Positions 1 to 7,990 of a stretch of 64,000 bases of DNA are shown piece by piece. The notes below the pieces were generated by a model. The model was not told where the DNA came from and made no database searches. It saw only the letters and a list, made by a program, of their open reading frames with translations. This DNA comes from Sphingomonas sp. PP-CE-3G-477. GTDB taxonomy: Bacteria; Pseudomonadota; Alphaproteobacteria; Sphingomonadales; Sphingomonadaceae. The first letter of the stretch is position 1. Each line of letters starts with the position of its first letter. A program made the position numbers and the translations under genes. Location of the stretch: positions 123,432-187,431 of the forward strand of contig NZ_QAOF01000007.1 in assembly GCF_003050745.1 (NCBI RefSeq), read 5' to 3'.

Positions 1-694
<694 letters not shown>

Positions 695-733
695 TCACGT
701 CAGCATGACGCCGACGATCCCGAGCCCGTCGGG

Positions 734-1021
734 TCAACCGACGATGCCGAGAATGTCCGATTCCTTCATGATCAACAGGTCTTCGCCGTCGACCTTGACC
801 TCGGTGCCCGACCATTTGCCGAACAAGATCTTGTCGCCGGTCTTGACGTCGAGCGGGGTGATCGTGCCGTTCTCGGCGCGAGTGCCGGTGCCGATGGCGA
901 CGACTTCGCCTTCCTGCGGCTTTTCCTTGGCGGTGTCGGGGATGATGATGCCGCCAGCCGTCTTCTCTTCGGCTTCGAGGCGCTTCACCAGCACGCGATC
1001 ATGCAACGGACGAAAGTTCAT
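734..1021 (-). CDS. groES: 10 kDa co-chaperonin GroES
   Basis: Heptameric lid of the GroEL chamber in the cytosol. The 95-residue protein starts [10 protein letters not shown] and contains the mobile-loop region with the GGI triad ([12 protein letters not shown], about residues 18-29) and a typical C-terminal [11 protein letters not shown] segment; family length is 95-97. I start at ATG 1021. An in-frame ATG at 1030 would add only three residues, and the longer open frame to 1117 runs through the CIRCE operator and cannot be coding. It is first gene of a groES-groEL operon, 120 bp ahead of groEL. Heat-shock control by HrcA is expected from the CIRCE element just upstream. Confidence 0.97.
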   Translation of the reverse strand: MNFRPLHDRVLVKRLEAEEKTAGGIIIPDTAKEKPQEGEVVAIGTGTRAENGTITPLDVKTGDKILFGKWSGTEVKVDGEDLLIMKESDILGIVG

Positions 1022-1054
1022 GGGGTCCATGTCCTTTTGGATTGTGACAGATTT

Positions 1055-1081
1055 CTGGCACTCGACGTTATCGAGTGCCAA
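1055..1081 (-). promoter_or_regulatory. CIRCE operator (HrcA binding site) of groES-groEL
   Basis: On the minus strand the sequence reads TTGGCACTC, nine spacer bases, GAGTGCCAG: an inverted repeat with eight-base perfect arms. The known consensus is TTAGCACTC-N9-GAGTGCTAA, so only the third base of each arm and the outermost base differ. It lies 34 bp upstream of the groES start, the normal CIRCE position in alphaproteobacteria, where the HrcA repressor binds. Confidence 0.93.
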
Positions 1082-1088
1082 CGGACGG

Positions 1089-1117
1089 CATATGTGCCTC
1101 GGGGTGCGGCATGTCAA
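1089..1117 (-). promoter_or_regulatory. Sigma70-like promoter of groES-groEL
   Basis: The minus strand has TTGACA (1117-1112), a 17-base spacer, then CATATG (1094-1089). The -35 is a perfect consensus match and the -10 a partial one. Transcription would start around base 1082, at the outer edge of the CIRCE element, consistent with HrcA blocking initiation. Confidence 0.6.
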
Positions 1118-1204
1118 AGGTTCCGGGGGCGAATTTTTTTCGGGCGGGCGTGGTATTCGGGCATCGTGGCTGAGGGGGTGGTGATCGTGCTGCTGAGCAC
1201 TGCC

Positions 1205-1282
1205 GTTCTCCTGCGCACGCAGGAGTCCAGGGTGACGGAGGGCGGTGCTTGGTATCCTGGACTCCTACGTTTGCAGGAGAAC
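1205..1282. repeat. REP-like inverted repeat, family A, copy 1
   Basis: An imperfect palindrome of about 78 bp, opening GTTCTCCTGCGCACGCAGGAG and closing with the complement ...GCAGGAGAAC, with CCAGG/CCTGG inner arms. A second copy is at 29039-29116. With family B it fills the 392-bp gap between the groES promoter and sppA, in which I see no gene. Confidence 0.85.
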
Positions 1283-1307
1283 AGAGCCGGGTCGATGATG
1301 CCTTCTG

Positions 1308-1405
1308 CTCCCCTTCCGCTTGCGGGAGGGGTCGGGGGAGGGGTTTCTCGGGCGGGTGCGTGCGGGACTCCCCTCCCCTAACCCCTCCCGCAAGCGGGAG
1401 GGGGA
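1308..1405. repeat. REP-like inverted repeat, family B, copy 1
   Basis: Left arm CCCCTTCCGCTTGCGGGAGGGG, right arm CCCCTCCCGCAAGCGGGAGGGG, each itself a small hairpin, around a variable centre. Copy 2 is at 19191-19297. It sits about 100 bp before sppA. Confidence 0.85.
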
Positions 1406-1509
1406 CTGCGTAGTGATTGCGGTCAATGTGAGAACTCGAACGCCCGCCTGTATTGGCACCGTAATACAGGGCATTTACCTCGGTCCGCGCATGCTCTAGC
1501 TCTCGTCCC

Positions 1510-3453
1510 ATGACCGATACCGCTGCGCCGTCTTACGCCCCCTCCTATGTCGACCCTGCCCGCCCGCCGCGGAAGAAATGGCGGCTCGTGCGGGGCGTGT
1601 GGAAGTTCCTTGTCGCGATCAAGGACGCGCTCGTCCTGATCGCGATGCTGCTGTTCTTCGGGCTGATCTTCGCGGCGCTCAACGCACGGCAGAGCACCAC
1701 GGCGATCAAGGATGGCGCGCTGGTGCTCGACCTCAACGGCTCGATCGTCGAGCAGCCCGAGGAACAGGCCGCGTTTGCAGCACTCTCGGGACAGAGCCGG
1801 ACGCGGCAGTTTCGCCTGCGCGACGTGGTCCGCTCGATCGATACCGCACGCACCGATGCGCGAGTGAAGGTGGTGGTGCTCGATCTCGACAGCTTCGGTG
1901 GCGCGTATCCGGCGGCGCTCGGCGAAGTCGGCGACGCGCTGGCGCGGGTGCGGGCGAGCGGCAAGCCGGTGCTGGCCTATGCGACCGCCTATACCGATGG
2001 CGGCTACCGCCTCGCGGCGAATGCGAGCGAGATCTGGGTCAACCCGCTGGGCGGCACGGTCTTCATGGGTCCGGGCGGCAACCAGCTCTATTACAAGGGC
2101 CTGATCGACAAGCTCGGCGTCAACGCGCACGTCTACCGCGTCGGTCGCTACAAGTCGTTCGTCGAGCCCTACACGCGGAGCGACCAGAGCGAGGACGCGA
2201 AGGCGGCGAGCACGGCGCTGTACGGCACGTTGTTCTCGCAGTGGCGCGAGGCGATCGCCAACGCGCGGCCCAAGGCGCAGATCGCGCAGTTCATGAGCGC
2301 GCCCGACAAGGTCATTCTCGCGGCGAACGGCAATATCGCGCAGGCCAATCTGAGCGCCGGGATCGTCGACAAGCTCGGCGACCGGACCGCGTTCGGGCGC
2401 CGCGTGGCGGAATATGCCGGGTCCGACGACAAGAAGCCCGCCGGCAACTACACCGCGATCAAGTATGATGCGTGGGTAGAGGCCAACCCGTTGCCGACCG
2501 CGGGTGACGCGATCGGCGTGCTGACAATCGCCGGCGAGATCGTCGACGGCGAGAGCGGCCCCGGCAAGGCGGCGGGCAAGACGATCGAGAAGGCGGTGCT
2601 CGACGGGCTCGCCAAGAAGACGCTGAAGGCACTGGTGGTGCGCGTCGATTCGCCGGGTGGATCGGTGATGGCGTCGGAGCAGATCCGGCTCGCGATCCTC
2701 GAGGCCAAGCGGCAGAAGCTGCCCGTCGTCGTGTCGATGGGCGGGCTGGCCGCGAGCGGCGGATACTGGGTGTCAACGCCGGCCGACGTGATCTTTGCCG
2801 AGCCCGGCACGATCACCGGCTCGATCGGTATCTTCGGCGTGATCCCGACCTTCGAGAACGCGCTCGCCAAGATCGGCGTGACCAGCGACGGGGTGAAGAC
2901 CACGCCGCTGTCGGGCCAGCCCGACATCACTGGCGGCACCACGCCGATGTTCGACGCGATCGCGCAGGCGGGGATCGAGAACGGCTATCGCCAGTTCGTG
3001 TCGCGCGTGGCGGCATCGCGGAAGATGACGCCGGCGCGGGTCGACGAGATCGGCCAGGGCCGCGTCTGGGATGGCGGCACCGCACGGCAGATCGGCCTGG
3101 TCGACCGGTTCGGGACGTTGCAGGACGCGATCGACGAGGCCGCCAAGCGCGCCAAGCTCGATCCGGCGAAGGTGCATGCCGAGTATCTGGAGAAGAAGCC
3201 GGGCTTCCTCGCGACGATCGCGCAGGATTTCGGCAGTGATGGCGACGATGATGCAGGTGGCGGCGATGCATTCGCGCACGTCGCGGCGGACCGGCGCCAG
3301 ATGCTCGCGCGTGCGGTCGGTGACATGAAGCGGCTGGCGATCTCGGGCGCGATCCAGGCGCGCTGCCTCGAGTGTGGCGGGATGGGACCGACGACCGTGG
3401 GGATCGGCGATGCCAAGCTGCTCGACCTGCTGCTGGCGCGGATCGGGTTCTGA
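1510..3453 (+). CDS. sppA: Signal peptide peptidase SppA, 67K type
   Basis: Inner-membrane serine protease that degrades cleaved signal peptides. The 647-residue protein is the long two-domain form like E. coli SppA (~618). There is one N-terminal membrane anchor at about residues 33-57 (WKFLVAIKDALVLIAMLLFF). The Ser/Lys dyad is split between the two halves: Lys215 in GRYKSFVEP and Ser416 in GLAASGGYW, with PGG oxyanion-type glycines before it and TGSIGIFG after. The C-terminal tail holds a CLEC pair. Its stop overlaps the next gene's start (TGATG), so the two are likely co-translated. Confidence 0.95.
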   Translation: MTDTAAPSYAPSYVDPARPPRKKWRLVRGVWKFLVAIKDALVLIAMLLFFGLIFAALNARQSTTAIKDGALVLDLNGSIVEQPEEQAAFAALSGQSRTRQFRLRDVVRSIDTARTDARVKVVVLDLDSFGGAYPAALGEVGDALARVRASGKPVLAYATAYTDGGYRLAANASEIWVNPLGGTVFMGPGGNQLYYKGLIDKLGVNAHVYRVGRYKSFVEPYTRSDQSEDAKAASTALYGTLFSQWREAIANARPKAQIAQFMSAPDKVILAANGNIAQANLSAGIVDKLGDRTAFGRRVAEYAGSDDKKPAGNYTAIKYDAWVEANPLPTAGDAIGVLTIAGEIVDGESGPGKAAGKTIEKAVLDGLAKKTLKALVVRVDSPGGSVMASEQIRLAILEAKRQKLPVVVSMGGLAASGGYWVSTPADVIFAEPGTITGSIGIFGVIPTFENALAKIGVTSDGVKTTPLSGQPDITGGTTPMFDAIAQAGIENGYRQFVSRVAASRKMTPARVDEIGQGRVWDGGTARQIGLVDRFGTLQDAIDEAAKRAKLDPAKVHAEYLEKKPGFLATIAQDFGSDGDDDAGGGDAFAHVAADRRQMLARAVGDMKRLAISGAIQARCLECGGMGPTTVGIGDAKLLDLLLARIGF

Positions 3454-4040
3454 TGGCGATCCCCGCAACTGGCAACGGCGGCGGGATCGTCATCCGGGCG
3501 GCGATCCCCGAGGACGCTGCGTCGATCGCGGCGATCTATGCGCCGCACGTGCTGGTCGGGACGGTATCGTTCGAGACCGAGGCGCCCGATGCGCGGCAGA
3601 TGCGCGCGCGGATGGCGGCGTCGGACGGGCTCTACCCGTGGCTGGTCGCGACGATCGGAACCGAAGGTGGCGTGCTGGCCTATGCCTATGCGTCGGCGTT
3701 CCACAAGCGTGAGGCGTACCGGTTTGCGTGCGAGACCACGGTGTATGTCGCAGACGCAGCGCAGCGCCAGGGTGCGGGGCGGCTGTTGTACGAGGCGCTG
3801 ATCGATACGCTGCGGGCTCAGGGGTTTACGCAGGCGATCGGGGCGATTGCGTTGCCGAACGATTCTTCAATCAAGCTGCATGAGGCGGTCGGGTTTCGAC
3901 GCGCGGGGGTGTACCGCGAGGTCGGGTATAAGAATGGGCAGTGGATCGATGTCGGGCATTGGCAGTGTGAGTTGAACGAGCCCGCGGTGCCACCGGTGGA
4001 GCCGCGGCGGTTTGCGGATGTCGGGGTTGTGCGGGGGTAG
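3453..4040 (+). CDS. GNAT-family N-acetyltransferase, phosphinothricin/methionine-derivative type
   Basis: A 195-residue acetyl-CoA-dependent N-acetyltransferase resembling the Pat/MddA group, which acetylates phosphinothricin, methionine sulfoximine or related amines. Family hallmarks are the N-terminal IRAAIPEDAASIAAIYAPHV, the FETEAPD segment, the acetyl-CoA loop QRQGAGRLLYEAL near residues 107-119, and GFRRAGVYREVGYKNGQWIDV near the end. I start at ATG 3453, overlapping the sppA stop; upstream in-frame starts would read back into sppA. About 20 extra C-terminal residues are rich in Pro and Arg. Substrate is not readable from sequence. Confidence 0.85.
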   Translation: MAIPATGNGGGIVIRAAIPEDAASIAAIYAPHVLVGTVSFETEAPDARQMRARMAASDGLYPWLVATIGTEGGVLAYAYASAFHKREAYRFACETTVYVADAAQRQGAGRLLYEALIDTLRAQGFTQAIGAIALPNDSSIKLHEAVGFRRAGVYREVGYKNGQWIDVGHWQCELNEPAVPPVEPRRFADVGVVRG

Positions 4041-4093
4041 GTTTGCTTTTCGGGGAGGTTTGACCGGCGACCGAGCGGCCCTCCGGCGAAGGC

Positions 4094-4200
4094 CACCACC
4101 CCGGCGGAGGCCGGGGCCCAGTTGGGAAAGCTGGCGTAGCGGAGCGCAACGCACATCAGCGTCGTCTCCCAACTGGGCCCCGGCCTTCGCCGGGGTGGCG
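4094..4200. repeat. REP-like inverted repeat, family C, copy 1
   Basis: Long palindrome with arms CCACCCCGGCGGAGGCCGGGGCCCAGTTGGGA and its near complement, about 107 bp apart end to end; other copies at 7303-7410, 9402-9507 and 31101-31207. Together with family D it fills the 329-bp gap 4041-4369, where I see no gene. Confidence 0.85.
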
Positions 4201-4251
4201 GCAAGGAGGTGTTTCGATCGACGCCTAACGATCAGACAAGAACGCGAAGAG

Positions 4252-4284
4252 TGGGCCGTCGGTTCAAGTCCAACCGCCGGCCCC
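4252..4284 (+). other. tRNA 3'-end-like fragment (T-arm motif)
   Basis: Contains GTCGG-TTCAAGT-CCAAC, which folds like a tRNA T-arm with one mismatch, followed by GCCGGCC. No matching 5' acceptor strand or anticodon arm occurs upstream, so it is not an intact tRNA. It could be a relic attachment site or chance. Confidence 0.25.
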
Positions 4285-4286
4285 TC

Positions 4287-4345
4287 CTTGTTCTCCCGCG
4301 AAGGCGGGAGCCCAGGCTGGGTCCCCGCCTTCGCGGGGAAACAAG
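4287..4345. repeat. REP-like inverted repeat, family D, copy 1
   Basis: CTTGTTCTCCCGCGAAGGCGGGAGCCCAG ... CTGGGTCCCCGCCTTCGCGGGGAAACAAG: arms about 29 bases with a very short centre. It ends 25 bp beyond the stop codon of the TRIC-type gene. Confidence 0.85.
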
Positions 4346-4369
4346 CGATAGCGTTACAAGCTGCGTGAG

Positions 4370-5008
4370 TTAGCGGCGCCCACCATACGCCGGCAGCGCC
4401 AAGTGGAAGCGGATCGCTGCCGCCCTCAACGTGAACCCGGCACTCGCCGCGATCACCGCCGCCAAGGCTAGCGGCACGCCCAGCAACACCAGCCCGACAT
4501 AACTCGCCGCGGCCAGCGCCGCCGCGGTCACATACAGTTCCGGCCGCATCAGGATCGACGGCTCTCCCGCGAGCACATCGCGGATGATACCGCCGACGCA
4601 CGCCGTCATTACCCCCATCAGCGCCGCCGGCACCGGCGGTACGCCGTACCCCAAAGCCTTCGCCGCGCCGTACACGGCATACGCCGCGAGCCCGACCGCA
4701 TCGAACCAGCCGAGCGCTTCGTCCTTCCACCACCGCTCGGGCGTCACCCAGATCAGCAGCGCCACGCCCAGGCACACGCTCGCGGCGCGCGCGTCATGCA
4801 CCCAGAATACCGGCGCACCGATCAGCAGGTCGCGCACCGTACCGCCACCGACGCCGGTGATGAGCCCGAAGAACACGAGCGTCACGAACGTCTGCCCGCG
4901 CTTGGCCGCCGCCAGCGCACCCGAAGCGGCGAACACCGCGAGGCCGGCTAGGTCGAACCAGGGCGCGGCGACGGGCAGGATCTCGACGGGCAAGGGCACG
5001 GGCAACAT
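4370..5008 (-). CDS. Trimeric intracellular cation channel (TRIC/UPF0126) family membrane protein
   Basis: A 212-residue inner-membrane protein with seven predicted hydrophobic segments arranged as an internal duplication, as in the YicG/UPF0126 family, whose bacterial members form trimeric cation channels. The two half-repeats carry glycine-rich GGGTVRDLL and GGIIRDVLAGEP motifs, diagnostic of the family. Start ATG 5008 gives the family-typical length; the ribosome binding site is weak. It is transcribed divergently from the glycine-zipper gene at 5204, with about 195 bp between them. Physiological role in this organism is unknown. Confidence 0.88.
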   Translation of the reverse strand: MLPVPLPVEILPVAAPWFDLAGLAVFAASGALAAAKRGQTFVTLVFFGLITGVGGGTVRDLLIGAPVFWVHDARAASVCLGVALLIWVTPERWWKDEALGWFDAVGLAAYAVYGAAKALGYGVPPVPAALMGVMTACVGGIIRDVLAGEPSILMRPELYVTAAALAAASYVGLVLLGVPLALAAVIAASAGFTLRAAAIRFHLALPAYGGRR

Positions 5009-5203
5009 CGGGGCGGCGTAACCGGCCTGCCTTCCAGCGTAAAGCGGGACCGCGGAATGATGCCCAACGTCTATTTAGAACACGGCACGATGCCGCTCCC
5101 GAAGATGAACGCCAGCATGAACGCGGTGTTGTTTTCGGTTCATGCAACTGGCGGTATAGGGTCATCGTTACATCAGCAGATCAATTCACTAGGGAGTTAC
5201 ACG

Positions 5204-5509
5204 ATGCGTAAGTTCGTTCTGGCCATGGGCCTCAGCGCAATGGTCCTGCCGACCGTCCTCGTTCCTGTGTCGGCCGCCGATGCGCGCGATCGTCGCGAAT
5301 GGCGTGGTCGTGACGGCCGCGTCTACTGCAAGAAGAGCAACGGCACGACCGGTACGATCATCGGCGGCGTCGGCGGCGCACTGCTCGGCCGCACGGTCGA
5401 CACGCGCGGCGACCGCACGGTCGGCACGCTGGGCGGCGCCGTCCTCGGCGGTCTCGCCGGTCGCGCTATCGACAAGGGCACGAGTAACAACAACCGTCGT
5501 TGCCGCTGA
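5204..5509 (+). CDS. Secreted glycine-zipper (2TM) small protein
   Basis: A 101-residue exported protein. The N-terminus MRKFVLAMGLSAMVLPTVLVPVSAADA is a Sec signal peptide, probably cut after AxA near residue 24. Then comes a basic stretch (RDRREWRGRDGRVYCKKSNGTTG) and two GxxxG-rich hydrophobic segments (IIGGVGGALLG; LGGAVLGGLAGRAID), the glycine-zipper pattern of outer-membrane-associated proteins, ending in NNRRCR. Start ATG 5204 is fixed by the signal peptide and by AGGGAG at 5191-5196. It is a paralogue of the protein at 43844-44290, sharing GRDGR-YCK-NGTTG and the RCR/KCR end. A strong terminator follows. Confidence 0.82.
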   Translation: MRKFVLAMGLSAMVLPTVLVPVSAADARDRREWRGRDGRVYCKKSNGTTGTIIGGVGGALLGRTVDTRGDRTVGTLGGAVLGGLAGRAIDKGTSNNNRRCR

Positions 5510-5561
5510 CACTCATCGGCTAAATCAATGCCGCTATTTCGGTAGTTGCGCGTTGTGGAAG

Positions 5562-5591
5562 GGCGTCGTGGGAAACCGCGACGCCTTTTTT
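5562..5591 (+). terminator. Rho-independent terminator after the glycine-zipper gene
   Basis: Seven-base perfect stem GGCGTCG (5562-5568) / CGACGCC (5579-5585), ten-base loop, then six Ts at 5586-5591. It lies 53 bp after the stop and 24 bp before the OsmC start, so the two genes are separately transcribed. Confidence 0.9.
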
Positions 5592-5615
5592 CTTGTCCGA
5601 TGAAGGATCAAAACG

Positions 5616-6044
5616 ATGACCACACGCAGCGGTTCGGCGAAGTATGAAGGCCTCGGCAAGAGCGGCAAGGGCCATGTCTCGACCCAGTCGGGCGTGCTGT
5701 CCGACAGCCCGTACGGCTTCAACACGCGGTTCGAGAACGAGCCCGGCACCAACCCCGAGGAGCTGATCGCGGCCGCGCATGCATCGTGCTTCACGATGGC
5801 GCTGAGCTTCGCGCTCGCGGGCAAGGGGTATGAGGCGGGGACGCTCGAGACGTCCGCCAAGGTGACGCTCGACAAGGATGGCGACGGGTTCAAGATCACC
5901 AAGTCGGCGCTGACGCTGAACGCCAAGGTCGACGGCATCTCGAAGGAAGAATTCGAGGCGATCGCCGCGGACGCCAAGGCGAACTGCCCGGTTTCGAAGG
6001 TACTCAACGCCGAGATCACGCTGGAGCATAATCTCGCCGCATAA
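5616..6044 (+). CDS. osmC: OsmC-family peroxiredoxin (organic hydroperoxide reductase)
   Basis: Cytosolic thiol peroxidase that reduces organic hydroperoxides. The 142-residue length is normal for OsmC. The two active-site cysteines are at Cys58 in AHASCFTMAL and Cys124 in ANCPVSKVL, with the conserved NPEEL glutamates at 48-49 preceding the first. The N-terminal GSAKYEGLGKSGKGHVSTQSG and SPYGFNTRF stretch also fits OsmC rather than Ohr. It stands alone between two terminator hairpins. Confidence 0.93.
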   Translation: MTTRSGSAKYEGLGKSGKGHVSTQSGVLSDSPYGFNTRFENEPGTNPEELIAAAHASCFTMALSFALAGKGYEAGTLETSAKVTLDKDGDGFKITKSALTLNAKVDGISKEEFEAIAADAKANCPVSKVLNAEITLEHNLAA

Positions 6045-6068
6045 CGGCGGGTAATTTTCGCAATCAGG

Positions 6069-6094
6069 AGGGCCCGGTGGAAACGCAGGGCCCT
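6069..6094. terminator. Hairpin between convergent genes, probable terminator
   Basis: AGGGCCC (6069-6075) pairs with GGGCCCT (6088-6094) around a 12-base loop and is followed by TCTT. It sits between the OsmC stop and the stop of the convergent small membrane protein gene, so it may serve both strands. The T tract is weak. Confidence 0.55.
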
Positions 6095-6101
6095 TCTTGC
6101 G

Positions 6102-6323
6102 TCAGATGATCCCGCCGCCGAGGCTGAGGCGGAGCGCGAAGATGATGATAAGCACGATGTTGAGGTTGCGGCCGCCGCTGCTCGACGACAGCGCGCCGAC
6201 CGCGGCCCCAACGATGCCGATCGGGATGACGAGCCAGTTCATCCAGCCGAGCAGCGGGATGAACGCGACGAGGCCAAGCACCAGGGTGACGAGGCCGATG
6301 AGGATCGAGACGATGTTCAGCAT
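6102..6323 (-). CDS. Small two-TM membrane protein, function unknown
   Basis: 73 residues, almost entirely hydrophobic: one segment LVTLVLGLVAFIPLLGWMNWLVIPIGIVGAAVGAL (probably two crossings) and a C-terminal NIVLIIIFALRLSLGGGII, separated by SSSSGGRN. Start ATG 6323 gives MLNIVSILIG; the longer open frame to 6470 would run through the family H repeat and is rejected. No catalytic motif is visible. Such short membrane proteins are common and poorly characterised in sphingomonads. Confidence 0.6.
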   Translation of the reverse strand: MLNIVSILIGLVTLVLGLVAFIPLLGWMNWLVIPIGIVGAAVGALSSSSGGRNLNIVLIIIFALRLSLGGGII

Positions 6324-6375
6324 GGGGTGAACATGGCGAGTCGCGGGGGATCGGGCAAGACTTGGCGGGCCCTTA

Positions 6376-6502
6376 CGATCCTCCCCCGCCAGGGGGAGGT
6401 GGCGCCGAAGGTGACGGAGGGGGAGGATACGAAACAGTCGTTGGCGCGTCCCTCCCCCTCCGTCTGGCAAGCGCCAGCCACCTCCCCCTGGCGGGGGAGG
6501 AT
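6376..6502. repeat. REP-like inverted repeat, family H, copy 1
   Basis: Arms GATCCTCCCCCGCCAGGGGGAGGTGGC and its complement GCCACCTCCCCCTGGCGGGGGAGGATC flank a centre holding a second GACGGAGGGGGAGG/CCTCCCCCTCCGTC inverted pair. A related element (54261-54399) abuts glgA. Confidence 0.88.
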
Positions 6503-6557
6503 CGAGGATGTGCGGAAAACGCTTTCTTCATCAGCGGGCGCGCATAGGATGCGGGTG

Positions 6558-7286
6558 ATGACTATCCCGCTGCGCACCGCCCTGCTCCTCCCGCTCGCGC
6601 TGGCCGCGTGTAACCGATCGTCGACCGACCAGCAGGATCTCAACAGCCTCGATGCCGAGCTGACCAACGGCGCGGTGCGCGATCCGGCGCTGACGTCGTC
6701 TCTTGGGGGGCGGATCATGGTCGATCCCCGGCTGGCGCAGTCGTCGAACACCGATGCAGTGCGCCCGCCGCCCCGGCCGGATAGCGGCGCGGTGCCGCCG
6801 GAAGGTCCGCTCAAGGCAGATCCGGTCGATCCGCGGACTCTCAAGCCCGCGCCGGCGGCGTCTAACGACTGTCCGGAGTGCAAGACCGCGAACGGCGCGC
6901 TGACTTTGGGGGCGCTGGCGCAGCGGCAGACGACGCCGGACGCGGGGGCCTGCGCGAAGAAGATCGGCTATTCGGCGGGGTGGGCGAACCGGTTGCCGGC
7001 GGACCTGCCGCTGTATCCGGCGGCGCGGTTGACCGAGGCTGCGGGGGCGGACCGGGATGGGTGTCGGCTTCGCGTGGTGAGTTTCGCGAGCGCTGCGCCG
7101 ATGCAGAAGATGCTCGACTGGTATTTTACGAAGGCGACGGGGGCCGGGTATTCGGCTGGGCATAGTACGGATGGGCGGCAGCATGTGCTGGGCGGTGTTC
7201 GGGGGAATGACGCTTATGTTGTGTATGTGACGGCGCGGGCTGGTGGCGGGAGCGATGTGGATCTGGTTTCCAACGCTGGGCGGTGA
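6558..7286 (+). CDS. Putative lipoprotein, function unknown
   Basis: 242-residue exported protein. MTIPLRTALLLPLALAACNRSS is a lipoprotein signal with lipobox LAAC. A Pro-rich linker (about residues 57-95) leads to a short region with paired cysteines (NDCPECKTANG) and then a folded domain with PADLPLYPAARLTEA and DWYFTKATGAGYS, reminiscent of small periplasmic alpha/beta domains. I choose ATG 6558 because AGGA at 6546-6549 is 8 bases upstream; ATG 6549 is the alternative. The family H repeat ends 55 bp upstream. No assigned function. Confidence 0.72.
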   Translation: MTIPLRTALLLPLALAACNRSSTDQQDLNSLDAELTNGAVRDPALTSSLGGRIMVDPRLAQSSNTDAVRPPPRPDSGAVPPEGPLKADPVDPRTLKPAPAASNDCPECKTANGALTLGALAQRQTTPDAGACAKKIGYSAGWANRLPADLPLYPAARLTEAAGADRDGCRLRVVSFASAAPMQKMLDWYFTKATGAGYSAGHSTDGRQHVLGGVRGNDAYVVYVTARAGGGSDVDLVSNAGR

Positions 7287-7302
7287 GGTTTTGCGATAGG
7301 TG

Positions 7303-7410
7303 CACCACCCCGGCAGAGGCCGGGGTCCAGTTGGGGGACGTCGCTAACTGAGCGCAGTCCTTCGTTATTGCCACCTTTCCAACTGGGCCCCGGCCTTCGC
7401 CGGGGTGGTG
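7303..7410. repeat. REP-like inverted repeat, family C, copy 2
   Basis: CACCACCCCGGCAGAGGCCGGGGTCCAGTTGGG ... CCAACTGGGCCCCGGCCTTCGCCGGGGTGGTG. With family D it fills the gap 7287-7615 between the lipoprotein and crcB, where no gene is visible. Confidence 0.85.
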
Positions 7411-7453
7411 GTACGCGGGGTGGCGTGTTGGGGTGGCGTTATCTCTTCCCTCC

Positions 7454-7512
7454 CTTGTTCTCCCGCGAAGGCGGGAGCCCAGACTGGGTCCCCGCCTTCG
7501 CGGGGAAACAAG
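7454..7512. repeat. REP-like inverted repeat, family D, copy 2
   Basis: CTTGTTCTCCCGCGAAGGCGGGAGCCCAGACTGGGTCCCCGCCTTCGCGGGGAAACAAG, nearly identical to the copy at 4287. The C-then-D order and spacing also recur, suggesting C and D travel or are retained together. Confidence 0.85.
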
Positions 7513-7615
7513 CTTTGGGACAGGGCACGATGATTTCGAACCGACCGGGGGGAGACACAAGCCGTTCCACCAACCCCACCTTTCCGTTTTGCCCGATTCA
7601 CGCTAGGGCGCGAGA

Positions 7616-7990
7616 ATGCTTCCCCTTCTCTATGTCATGGTCGGTGGTGCGGTCGGATCCGGCGCGCGCTATCTGACTGGCCGCGCGATGCTGTCGTTGC
7701 TGGGGCCTGACTATCCCTTTGGTACGCTTGCCGTGAATTTGATCGGTGGGTTGCTGATGGGCGTGCTGGTTGGCGTGCTTGCCCGCAATACCGCGTCGGA
7801 AACGTGGCGGCTGTTGCTCGGCGTGGGCGTGCTAGGGGGATTCACGACGTTTTCGGCGTTCTCGCTGGACGTCGTCACGATGATCGAGCGAGGCGCGATC
7901 GGCGTCGCGTTCGGGTATGTTTTGGTGTCGGTGATCGGTTCGGTCGCCGCGTTGTTCGCGGGTCTCTCCGCAGTAAGGGCCGTCGCATGA
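7616..7990 (+). CDS. crcB: Fluoride-specific ion channel FluC/CrcB
   Basis: 124-residue inner-membrane channel protein that exports fluoride as a dual-topology dimer. Four hydrophobic segments are visible, with family signatures GGAVGSGARYL near residues 10-20, the NLIGG motif near 41-45, and GGFTTFSAFS near 74-83, whose Phe and Ser/Thr residues line the fluoride path. Start ATG 7616. Its stop overlaps the start of the pseudouridine synthase gene (ATGA at 7987-7990), so the two are co-translated. I see no fluoride riboswitch upstream; the preceding 300 bp are repeats. Confidence 0.93.
   Translation: MLPLLYVMVGGAVGSGARYLTGRAMLSLLGPDYPFGTLAVNLIGGLLMGVLVGVLARNTASETWRLLLGVGVLGGFTTFSAFSLDVVTMIERGAIGVAFGYVLVSVIGSVAALFAGLSAVRAVA

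Noticed and set aside
3867..4775. 302-codon minus-strand frame over the GNAT gene end and TRIC gene.
   Set aside because: Runs through two repeats and is out of frame with the clear TRIC-family protein.
7513..7615. Fluoride riboswitch upstream of crcB.
   Set aside because: No recognisable pseudoknot elements of the crcB motif; the preceding sequence is a family D repeat and a short plain leader.
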